DNA of 64,000 nucleotides from Acidobacteriota bacterium (GTDB taxonomy: Bacteria > Acidobacteriota > Terriglobia > Terriglobales > SCQP01). Where the stretch lies: assembly GCA_004299485.1 (NCBI GenBank), contig SCQP01000020.1:87721-151720 (forward strand), written 5' to 3'. A model generated the notes under the pieces. That model made no database searches, was not told the origin of the DNA, and worked only from the letters and a program-made list of their open reading frames with translations. Positions 17,070 through 23,937 of the stretch are shown one piece after another. Position numbers and translations under genes: made by a program. Each line of letters begins with the position of its first letter. The stretch's first letter is position 1.

Positions 17070-18445
17070 GCGGGTCGCAGCCGGGCGCTGAAGTGGCGCA
17101 GGAAGGGCGCCTCATACGTCAGTTCCAGGCCGCGAATCGATTGCCGGCGGCGCCAGACTTCGAGAATCACTTCGACCACGTAGTCGATATGCGACTGCGT
17201 GTAGACACGGCGCGGGATGGCCAGGCGCAGCAGGTCCATTTTGGCGGCCCGGTCGAACATGAGGGTGCCGATCTCGACTGAGCGGATGCCGCCCTCCAGA
17301 TACAGCTCGGCCGCGAGCGCAACGCCGGGGAATTGCGCGGGCGGAACGTGCGGTAGGAATGCACGGGCGTCTACGTAAATGGCGTGGCCGCCGGGCGGCT
17401 GGACGATGGGCACTCCGGCGGCGGCAATATGCTCGCCTAAATAGGCAGTGGAGGCGATGCGGTAGTTGAGGTAGTCCTCATCAAGCGCCTCGTTCAAACC
17501 GACGGCGATGGCTTCGAGGTCGCGGCCGGCGAGGCCGCCGTAGGTCGGGAAGCCTTCGGTGAGGATGAGCAGATTCTTTTCCTGCTGGGCAACGGCGTCG
17601 TCGTTGGTGCATAAGAAGCCACCGATGTTGGCGATGCCATCTTTTTTGGCGGACATGGTGCAGCCGTCGGCGAGGCGGAACATTTCCTGCGCGATGGCGC
17701 GCGGCGTCCAATCGGCGTAGCCGGGTTCGCGCAGCTTGATGAGGTAGGCGTTTTCGGCGAAGCGGCAGGCGTCGAGATAGAGCGGAATGTTGTAGCGCCG
17801 GCAGATGTCTTTCACGGCGCGGATGTTGGCGAGCGAGATGGGCTGGCCGCCGCCGGAGTTGTTGGTGGCCGTCAGCATGACTAGCGGCACGCGGTCGCGG
17901 CCGGTCTGCGCGATGGTATGTTCGAGCCGGGGGGTATCCATGTTGCCCTTGAAGGGATGCCGCAGCGAGGGCGTCAGCGCCTCGGCGATGGGCAAGTCGA
18001 GCGCTTCGGCGCCGGCGGCTTCGCAGTTGGCGCGCGTGGTGTCGAAGTGGGTGTTGTTGGGGACGACATCGCCCTTTTTGCACAGCACGCTGAAGAGAAT
18101 GCGCTCGGCGGCCCGGCCCTGATGCGTCGGAATCACGTGTTTGAAGCCGGTGATGGCCTGTACCGAGTCGCGGAAACGCTCGAAGCTTGGCGCGCCGGCG
18201 TAGCTCTCGTCACCGCGCATCATGGCGGCCCACTGCTCGGTGGACATGGCGTTGGTGCCGGAGTCGGTGAGCAGGTCAATCAGGATGTCGCGCGAGGCGA
18301 TGAGAAAGAGGTTGTAGCCGGCGGCTTCGAGCAGCTTCTGGCGTTCTTCACGCGTGGTGCGGCGGATCGGCTCGACCGACTTGATGCGGAACGGTTCGAT
18401 GATGGTGTGAGTCGGCATCGGTTTCGATTGTAGCGCCGGGCGCAC
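17060..18445 (-). CDS. tnaA: Tryptophanase (L-tryptophan indole-lyase)
   Basis: PLP enzyme splitting tryptophan to indole, pyruvate and ammonia. The 461-residue chain follows the tryptophanase/tyrosine phenol-lyase family end to end: EPFRIKSVEPIRRTTREER, LTDSGTNAMS, PTHQGRAAERILF, TATNNSGGGQPISLANIRAV, LDACRFAENAYLIK, and the PLP-lysine motif SAKKD near 265-269. Two diagnostic spots favour tryptophanase: IRSVEIGTLMF has Ile where tyrosine phenol-lyases have the substrate-binding Arg, and the C-terminal LRHFSARL keeps the His that phenol-lyases replace by Phe. Start could be 18445 or the internal ATG at 18418. No TnaC-like leader peptide was found upstream. Convergent with the MacB permease. 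Confidence 0.93.
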   Translation of the reverse strand: MRPALQSKPMPTHTIIEPFRIKSVEPIRRTTREERQKLLEAAGYNLFLIASRDILIDLLTDSGTNAMSTEQWAAMMRGDESYAGAPSFERFRDSVQAITGFKHVIPTHQGRAAERILFSVLCKKGDVVPNNTHFDTTRANCEAAGAEALDLPIAEALTPSLRHPFKGNMDTPRLEHTIAQTGRDRVPLVMLTATNNSGGGQPISLANIRAVKDICRRYNIPLYLDACRFAENAYLIKLREPGYADWTPRAIAQEMFRLADGCTMSAKKDGIANIGGFLCTNDDAVAQQEKNLLILTEGFPTYGGLAGRDLEAIAVGLNEALDEDYLNYRIASTAYLGEHIAAAGVPIVQPPGGHAIYVDARAFLPHVPPAQFPGVALAAELYLEGGIRSVEIGTLMFDRAAKMDLLRLAIPRRVYTQSHIDYVVEVILEVWRRRQSIRGLELTYEAPFLRHFSARLRPAHS

Positions 18446-18833
18446 ATCTATTGACTGGCGCAGCTTTCGGCGTGGCTGGGCCGCGCCACCCGCTTGACGC
18501 GCGGCCAGGCTGGAGTCCCCTGGAGCCCCAGCCCGGCTGCTCCCCTGCCTAGTTGTTTGCAGGGTCGGGCCGCCCCTGCATGGGTCTGGTTTTGTTCTCG
18601 CCGGCTACGTCCTCGGCAGCTGGGAGCAGTGGTTGCGGGGAGACATCTGGTGCACGGCTGTGGAGTTATTCTCATGGCCGTAGCGCTGGCTGATCCGAGC
18701 TTCGCCGCAGGCGCTCACCCACTTTGAAATACCAGTTCCAGGATGATCGTGAGCCGGTGGTGCAAACGCGGGTGAACGGCTAGGCCGGATGAAGGCCGGG
18801 GCCTGAATACCTGTTTTACGGTAAACTGGGTAC
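18446..18833. other. 388-bp non-coding, hairpin-rich spacer between tnaA and vapB
   Basis: No convincing gene is seen in this spacer between divergent units. Perfect stems include GGCCGCGC (18479-18486) with GCGCGGCC (18499-18506) and TGCAGGG (18558-18564) with CCCTGCA (18574-18580). The part nearest tnaA would be its 5' leader on the minus strand. The distal 40 bp hold the vapB promoter/operator. Open frames here have no family features. Confidence 0.5.
18815..18825 (+). promoter_or_regulatory. Palindromic operator candidate for vapBC 1
   Basis: TTTACGGTAAA is a perfect 5+1+5 palindrome lying 8 nt before the antitoxin ATG and overlapping the likely -10 hexamer TAAACT (18822-18827). This fits the autorepression usual for VapB-type antitoxins; binding is inferred. 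Confidence 0.5.
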
Positions 18834-19085
18834 ATGAAAACCACGGTGGATCTGCCGGACGATCTCATGATCGAGGTCAAGGTGGCAGCGGCGCGGCGAC
18901 GGTGTACCCTGCGGCAATTTTTCGAGCAAGCATTACGCCGCGAAGCGCACATCGGCCCGCCGAAGCCGAAAAAGCCGCGCCCCTTCAAGTGGCACACTTA
19001 TCCTGGAGGATTGGCACCCGGCTTCGACGTCGCGAATCGCGAAAGGATGTATGAATGGTTCGCCCGAGAGCTCGGAGAAAAGTGA
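18834..19085 (+). CDS. VapB-like antitoxin (module 1)
   Basis: An 83-residue protein whose N-terminus, MKTTVDLPDDLMIEVKVAAA, matches the ribbon-helix-helix pattern of VapB antitoxins (beta strand TTVDLP, then helix). The C-terminal half is basic and proline-rich (PPKPKKPRPFKW) and would be the flexible toxin-binding tail. It should bind its own operator and neutralise the PIN toxin encoded next, whose GTG start overlaps its stop codon by 4 nt. ATG at 18834 follows a TAAACT hexamer after 6 nt without a Shine-Dalgarno, so leaderless translation is possible. Confidence 0.85.
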   Translation: MKTTVDLPDDLMIEVKVAAARRRCTLRQFFEQALRREAHIGPPKPKKPRPFKWHTYPGGLAPGFDVANRERMYEWFARELGEK

Positions 19086-19507
19086 TCGCGATCGACACCA
19101 ACCTGCTGGTGTACGCAGCCGGCCAGACCTCGCCGCAGCATGAAGCGGCACAGGCGGCGATCGAGCAGGCGCGTTCGCATCCCGAAGGTTGGGGTGTACC
19201 CTTCCCGGTCATCGCCGAGTTTTGGAGCGTGATCACGGGACGCAGCGCGGGAGCGCGACCGGCCACACCGGCCGAGGCGGCGTGGATTTTGGCTGATCTG
19301 GGCGCCGCCGGAGCGCAACTCTGGTTTCCGACTCCAGGAACCGAATCGGCATTGCGCGATTTGGCCAGAAAACTGGATGTTCGCGGCGCCCGCATTTTTG
19401 ACCTGCAGATCGCGCTCATTGCGCGCGAGAACGGGGCGCGCGAATTGTGGACGCACGATGCCGGCTTTATGCCGATTCCCGGGCTGCGGCTGCGCGACCC
19501 GCTCTAA
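19082..19507 (+). CDS. VapC-like PIN-domain toxin (module 1)
   Basis: A 141-residue PIN ribonuclease. Acidic metal-binding residues are in place: Asp in VIAIDTNLLVYA, Glu in VIAEFWSVI, Asp in RIFDLQIALIA and Asp in THDAGFMPI. VapC toxins cut tRNA or rRNA in a Mg-dependent way and are held by VapB. The GTG at 19082 overlaps the antitoxin stop (GTGA), so tight coupling is expected; an earlier in-frame ATG at 19055 lies inside vapB and is less likely. All four catalytic acids are intact, so the toxin looks functional. Confidence 0.88.
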   Translation: MIAIDTNLLVYAAGQTSPQHEAAQAAIEQARSHPEGWGVPFPVIAEFWSVITGRSAGARPATPAEAAWILADLGAAGAQLWFPTPGTESALRDLARKLDVRGARIFDLQIALIARENGARELWTHDAGFMPIPGLRLRDPL

Positions 19508-19511
19508 CGAG

Positions 19512-19621
19512 AGCCAAACCAGCGTTGGTGTCATCCGCTCCGGGCGGATGCGTGCGGCTTTTCCTGATGTCAAAGCTGCAAGCGGACTGTTCCGCCGGGC
19601 TACAGCGGGGCTGGTTTGGCT
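19512..19621. repeat. 110-bp element with 12-bp terminal inverted repeats and inner hairpins
   Basis: AGCCAAACCAGC (19512-19523) pairs exactly with GCTGGTTTGGCT (19610-19621). Inside are ATCCGC/GCGGAT and GCGGA/TCCGC hairpins. It fills the gap between two convergent genes, 4 nt after the vapC stop and touching the stop of the small minus-strand gene. It may serve as a two-sided transcription stop or be a small non-autonomous repeat. Confidence 0.7.
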
Positions 19622-19807
19622 TTACGCGCTTGGCTTCTTGAAACGCGCCGACGCGGCGCCCCAGGCGATGCCGAAGCAGATGCCGACGATCACCAGGCCG
19701 AAGATCTGCTGCGTGCCGAAGGCACCGGTGCGGAAGCGCGGAATGAACTCCGCCAGGCCAATCACGCCGATGGCCAGCGGCAGCAGGATGGCCCACCAAC
19801 TCTTCAT
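19622..19807 (-). CDS. Small two-helix membrane protein coupled to the ClC channel gene
   Basis: The 61-residue product has two hydrophobic segments (WWAILLPLAIGVIGLAEFI and IFGLVIVGICFGIAWGAA) with a short polar turn (PRFRTGAFGTQQ) and a basic tail (ARFKKPSA). Its ATG overlaps the ClC stop codon by one base (TGATG on the minus strand), which is a typical arrangement for translational reinitiation. Family not recognised. The coupling suggests it may be made in proportion with the channel, but an accessory role is only an inference. Coding nature is supported by position and by the clean hydrophobic pattern. Confidence 0.65.
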   Translation of the reverse strand: MKSWWAILLPLAIGVIGLAEFIPRFRTGAFGTQQIFGLVIVGICFGIAWGAASARFKKPSA

Positions 19808-21567
19808 CAGGAACTCTGATTTCTATGGTACGCCGCCAGCGCGTCGGTGAGCGTGAGCACGCCCAGGAGCAGGCCGTTGGCGCGATGAATGACCGGCAGG
19901 AGCGGCTCGTCGCCGGCTTCGCGCAAGAAGGTCTCGAGCGGCTGGTCGGGATAGAGCACCGGCAGGCGCCACTCCGGCTGCAGGACTTCGAGCAGCGGCC
20001 GCTCCTCTTCGGCGCGGACCACCAGCGGCGCCAGCATGTCGAGCGTGACGCCGTACCAGGCGCTGCGGCCACCATCCACCAGCACGAATTTGCGCGGCGC
20101 GGTTTGCGCTTTCAGCCAAGCCTCACGCACGGGCCGGGCGGCGTCGACCACTGGTGGCGCCAGCCTGCCGCCGCCGTACGGCGAGCGCATGGCATCCTCG
20201 ACGTGCAGCACTTCTTCCTCACGCCGTTCTTCCATCGAGGGCAGAGTGATGCCGTCCTGCTGGGTCAGCAGCTCGAAGATGGGCGTGGGCTGCCAACGGC
20301 GGGAAATATAGTACGCGATGGCGTTGGAGATGATCAGAGGCAGCACAATATCGTAGCTGCCGGAGACCTCTACCACCAGAAACACTGAGGTCATGGGGGC
20401 GCGCAGGATGCCGGCAAAGGCCGTGCCCATGCCCACGAGAGCGTACACGCCCATCGGAGCGGTCAGACGCGGTAGCAGTAGGTGCTCGACCCCGCCGACC
20501 GCGCCCCCCATCATGGCGCCGATGAACAGGGTGGGGGCGAACATGCCGCCAGGCGTACCGCTGGAAAATGACAGCGCAGTGGCGCCAATTTTGAGCAGCG
20601 ACAGGATCGCCAACGTCGGCCAGAGGTACGAGCCGCCCATGGCGCTATTGATGGCGCCGTAGCCCGCGCCCATGACCTGCGGATACCAGATGCCGATCAC
20701 GCCAATGACCAGCCCGGCCAGTGCGGGGTGGAAGTACTTGGATCGCCGCGAGGCGCCCCGGAAGCGGGGCCGCAAGGACGCCACCAGCTTGACGAAGAGC
20801 AGCGAGGCAAAGCCACCGATGACGCCCAGCACCGCATAGGCAGCGAGTTCGGAGGGGTGCTTCAGTTCAAACGGCGGCGCCTGGAACAGGGGATGATCGC
20901 CGAAGAACGCGCGCGCCACCACGGTGCTCGAAACCGCGGCCAGCACCACGGCGCCGATGACGCCCGAGCTCCAGCGGCCGATGACCTCCTCGATGGTGAA
21001 CAGCATCGCGGCGATCGGGGCATTGAACGCCGCCGCCAGTCCGGCGGCAGCACCGAGCGGCGCCAGCAAGCGTTGCTTGGAGCGCGACAACCGCAGCCGC
21101 CGGCCGAGCAGTGAGGCTAGGCCCGCCCCGATCTGGATGGAAGGATCTTCCGGCCCTAGCGATTGCCCGGTTCCGATGGCGATGGCTGAGGTAATGAACT
21201 TGCCCACCACGGTCCGGAACGAGATGTAGCCGTCGTAGATGTACAGCGCCGCTTTGGTCTGGTTGACGCCGCTGCCGCGCGCCCCGGAGAAATAGCGGAT
21301 TACCAGAAACGCAACTACCAGTCCGCCCGCAACCGGCACCGCAATCTCGCGCCACAGCGGCCTCTGCGCGACGGGCAGCAGCACGTGCGCGGTGATCGCA
21401 TCGATCGAGAGGCGGAAGGCCACCACTGCCAGTCCGGTGATGATGCCGATGAAGATGGCGAGGCCGAAATAGAGCCGGTCGGAGCGCAGGAATTTCCCCA
21501 GCCACGGCCATCCGGCGTGGTGGTGGCTGCGGGCGGCGGCATTGGTTGCCGCCTGCGCTACCGGCAT
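19807..21567 (-). CDS. ClC-family chloride channel/antiporter with C-terminal CBS-like region
   Basis: The 586-residue protein has about ten membrane helices followed by a soluble C-terminus of about 150 residues. Filter motifs are recognisable but altered: GSGVNQ for GSGIP, GPEDPSIQIGAGLAS for G(R/K)EGP, and SSGTPGGMFAPTLFIGA for the GxFxP loop. The gating Glu is kept. GAAAGLAAAFNAPIAAMLF is typical of the family. The tail (YPDQPLETFLREAGDEPLLP) resembles CBS modules that sense nucleotides. Family members move Cl- or exchange Cl-/H+ across the inner membrane. ATG at 21567 lacks close upstream genes; the small protein at 19622 is coupled downstream. Confidence 0.92.
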   Translation of the reverse strand: MPVAQAATNAAARSHHHAGWPWLGKFLRSDRLYFGLAIFIGIITGLAVVAFRLSIDAITAHVLLPVAQRPLWREIAVPVAGGLVVAFLVIRYFSGARGSGVNQTKAALYIYDGYISFRTVVGKFITSAIAIGTGQSLGPEDPSIQIGAGLASLLGRRLRLSRSKQRLLAPLGAAAGLAAAFNAPIAAMLFTIEEVIGRWSSGVIGAVVLAAVSSTVVARAFFGDHPLFQAPPFELKHPSELAAYAVLGVIGGFASLLFVKLVASLRPRFRGASRRSKYFHPALAGLVIGVIGIWYPQVMGAGYGAINSAMGGSYLWPTLAILSLLKIGATALSFSSGTPGGMFAPTLFIGAMMGGAVGGVEHLLLPRLTAPMGVYALVGMGTAFAGILRAPMTSVFLVVEVSGSYDIVLPLIISNAIAYYISRRWQPTPIFELLTQQDGITLPSMEERREEEVLHVEDAMRSPYGGGRLAPPVVDAARPVREAWLKAQTAPRKFVLVDGGRSAWYGVTLDMLAPLVVRAEEERPLLEVLQPEWRLPVLYPDQPLETFLREAGDEPLLPVIHRANGLLLGVLTLTDALAAYHRNQSS

Positions 21568-21594
21568 GGGTCTGCGATCTGCAATACCTGTTGA

Positions 21595-22030
21595 TTATGC
21601 CAAAAGCCGTGCCGCCAGCCCCAGTGCCAGGGCGGCTTCGTACTGGCGGCGATCGGCGGTGAGAAAGGGAGCGGCTCTGGCCAACCGTTCGCGACGAGCA
21701 CGGCAGTGCCGAGATGAATGGCGTCCAGCGCTCGTACTCGCTGTTGCTCGGCAATCGATTCTGCCTGTGCCAACGCCGCAACGTCCACATCCACCAGCAA
21801 CCAACCGTTCTGGTCCTCGGTAACCCGGCGCCGGGCAGTTGACCACGCCTGTGCACTCAAGGTGCCGTCCTCTCGCCGCCGCCGCAGGGCGCCGGTTAGC
21901 TCGACGGTGAGGATGCGGGCGGAACGATGCTGAACTGCCTGGCCCAAATCAATGCTCTTGCTGATCCCGGCTCGTCAAAGTAGGCGCACAGCAGCGCACT
22001 GGTATCCCAAAAGGCCGGTGCGCTATACAC
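21595..22030 (-). pseudogene. Frameshifted PIN-domain toxin gene
   Basis: Three minus-strand reading frames together make one PIN protein. From the GTG at 22030: FWDTSALLCAYFDEPGSARA; then in another frame ILTVELTGALRRRRE and RALDAIHLGTAVLVANGW; then in a third APFLTADRRQYEAALALGL ending at 21595. The order and content match VapC-like toxins exactly (Asp in DTSALL, Glu in VELTGA, Asp in LDAIHLG, Asp in TADRRQ). Two frame breaks, near 21950 and near 21680, make it non-functional unless they are sequencing errors. It overlaps the antitoxin remnant at 22023. Confidence 0.75.
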
Positions 22031-22194
22031 GATCTTCGCGAACTTCCATCAGAGTTTCAACGATGGACGGGCCGCCCCGCAGCTTGACCGCTTCCAGTGG
22101 CTGTGATCCATCGGACGGCGTGAACCTCTTTGACTAACGTGCCCTTCCGCCACCGCGAGAAATTCTGGTTGGCCTCCTTGAGCCCCATCTTCAT
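22023..22194 (-). pseudogene. Phd-type antitoxin remnant
   Basis: From the ATG at 22194 the reading begins MKMGLKEANQNFSRW, a good Phd/YefM N-terminus, but the frame then loses the conserved 'V-L-T-x-R-G-K-P' part. The C-terminal end appears in another frame as PSDGSQPLEAVKLRGGPSIV, then ETLMEVREDRV and a stop at 22023. A deletion plus frameshift has removed the middle. It lies directly upstream of the broken PIN gene, whose GTG start overlaps the last codons, as in intact modules. Confidence 0.65.
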
Positions 22195-22226
22195 GTAGCT
22201 AGGATACTGCTTGTTTCTGCGTCGAC

Positions 22227-22257
22227 AAAAAACGGGGCCGGATGGCTCCGGCCCCGT
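22227..22257 (-). terminator. Intrinsic terminator of the S10 peptidase gene
   Basis: On the minus strand ACGGGGCCGGA (22257-22247) pairs perfectly with TCCGGCCCCGT (22242-22232) across a 4-nt loop, followed at once by a TTTTTT run (22232-22227). The stem begins 25 nt after the stop codon at 22282. Confidence 0.92.
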
Positions 22258-22281
22258 CGGTATACGCGAGTGATGCTGTGT

Positions 22282-23835
22282 TTAGGGCCGGCCAGCGAGC
22301 GCTTTTTGGTAGAAGGTGCGCAGGTCGTTGCGCATTTTGATGCTGGCCTTGGTGTCGATGTAGATCATGTGGCCGCTCTGGTAATGGCCGGTCATGATGT
22401 CATTCGCCCGCGCTTGCGGTGAGACCTTCATGTGGGACAGCATCCATTCCACCGCGCCGTAGACGGTGGCGAAGTCGTAGTAACCCATGGCCACAAACAG
22501 CTTCAGGTCGGAATTGCGGTCGAAGGCGTCCTCCAGATTGGTGACGGTGTTGTACTCCCCCGACCAACGGCCGATGCCGCCGCCGAGCACGTAGTAGATG
22601 TCCGGATCCTTCCAGTTCAGATCGTGCCGCATGTAGTTCTCAAACGCGGTCAGGAAGGAGTTCTCGATGTTGGCGTCGCTGATGTCGAAGGGCGTGCGCT
22701 GCGCGCCGCCATCGGGCAGGTAGCCGGCGAAGCGGCTATCGAGACGGCCGGTCATCTCATGCTGGCCGCGCAGCAGTTCGGTCGAAAACTGGCCAAGATC
22801 GATGCGCAGATTGTTCTGGTCGAGAAAGCTCACTGGCAAGCCGATGAAGTCGTGCAGGTCGTTCAGTACCTTGGTGCGTTGCGCCGGGGTCATGTTGGCG
22901 CCATCGTAGAGCGCCTGCATGTATTCATGGCTGGCAAAGTTGATGGCGGCCTTCGACATCTGATCGGCGGTCAGCTTTTGCAGATTGGGCGACACCTTGT
23001 GGTGATACCACGCCGTCATTGCCTGGGTCGGCAGGGCATTGACGTAACGTAGCGGCCCGGCGTGCGATGCGGAGGAGATGATGGTGGATTGCAGAATCAC
23101 GCCCGTGACCGGGATGTCGTGGTCGGTGAGATAACCGGCCAGGCCAGCCGAGCGCGTGGTGCCGTAGCTTTCGCCGTAAAGGAACAGGGGCGAGTTCCAG
23201 CGGTCGTACACGTTATTGAAGGAGCGGATGAACTCGCCGAAGGCGGCGATGTCATTCTCAACGCCCCAGAAATCGGCGCCATTTTCGGGCTTGGTGGGCC
23301 GGCTCCAGCCTGTACCCATGGCGTTGATGAAGCACAGGTCGGATTGGTCGAGCAGCGTATCGGGGTTGGGGACCACGGTGTAGGGCGGCTTGGAAAGTCC
23401 GTTTGGCTCCAGCTTGATCTTCACCGGCGCGTACGAGCCCAGATGCAGCCAGATCGAACCTGAGCCGGGGCCGCCATTGTAAAGATAGGTGATCGCCCGG
23501 TTCTGCAGATTCGACACGCCATCCTTGGCGTAGTAGGTGTAGTTGAGATAGCCCTCAACCACTTGCGTGGTGGCGTTCTTGATCGGAATGAAGCCCACCG
23601 TGGCGGTGTAGTTCAGCGTCTGGCCGTTGATCTGGATGGAATGGTGCGTGACGACCGGCGGCTCGCCCGCTCCCCAAATCACCACGGGTCGGTTCACTTT
23701 GACGTTCGGTTCGTAGCGGAACCAGTCGTTGGGATGCGGGTTCGGCGTTGGGCGCCGGAACTGCGCCGCCGCGCCGGTGATAAGGCCGAGCGCCAGTGCC
23801 GGCGCCAGCCAGTAAAACTGCCTCCATCTCGTCAT
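22282..23835 (-). CDS. S10-family serine carboxypeptidase, exported
   Basis: A 517-residue protein with a signal peptide ending near residue 25 (LGLITGAAAQ). The oxyanion loop is NGGPGSGS at 120-127, the nucleophile Ser223 is in GESYG (221-225), the acid is in AMGYYDFAT and the His in HYQSGHMIYID near the C-terminus, giving the complete carboxypeptidase Y-type triad. It should remove C-terminal residues from peptides in the periplasm. AGGAG stands 10 nt before the ATG at 23835, and a strong terminator follows the stop. Such secreted S10 enzymes are common in acidobacteria. It sits downstream of the BNR-propeller gene on the same strand but with its own ribosome site and about 100 bp spacing. 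Confidence 0.93.
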   Translation of the reverse strand: MTRWRQFYWLAPALALGLITGAAAQFRRPTPNPHPNDWFRYEPNVKVNRPVVIWGAGEPPVVTHHSIQINGQTLNYTATVGFIPIKNATTQVVEGYLNYTYYAKDGVSNLQNRAITYLYNGGPGSGSIWLHLGSYAPVKIKLEPNGLSKPPYTVVPNPDTLLDQSDLCFINAMGTGWSRPTKPENGADFWGVENDIAAFGEFIRSFNNVYDRWNSPLFLYGESYGTTRSAGLAGYLTDHDIPVTGVILQSTIISSASHAGPLRYVNALPTQAMTAWYHHKVSPNLQKLTADQMSKAAINFASHEYMQALYDGANMTPAQRTKVLNDLHDFIGLPVSFLDQNNLRIDLGQFSTELLRGQHEMTGRLDSRFAGYLPDGGAQRTPFDISDANIENSFLTAFENYMRHDLNWKDPDIYYVLGGGIGRWSGEYNTVTNLEDAFDRNSDLKLFVAMGYYDFATVYGAVEWMLSHMKVSPQARANDIMTGHYQSGHMIYIDTKASIKMRNDLRTFYQKALAGRP

Positions 23836-23937
23836 GATGCTTTTCTCCTGTAATGATTTCTATAGCCGAGAGCCCTGAAGGGGCATCGTACACTGCTTTC
23901 GGCCCGCGGCGGAAGCAAAAAGGCCATGTTCACCGGG

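Noticed and set aside
17060..18445. Tyrosine phenol-lyase
   Set aside because: The phenol-lyase-specific Arg and Phe positions carry Ile and His as in tryptophanases.
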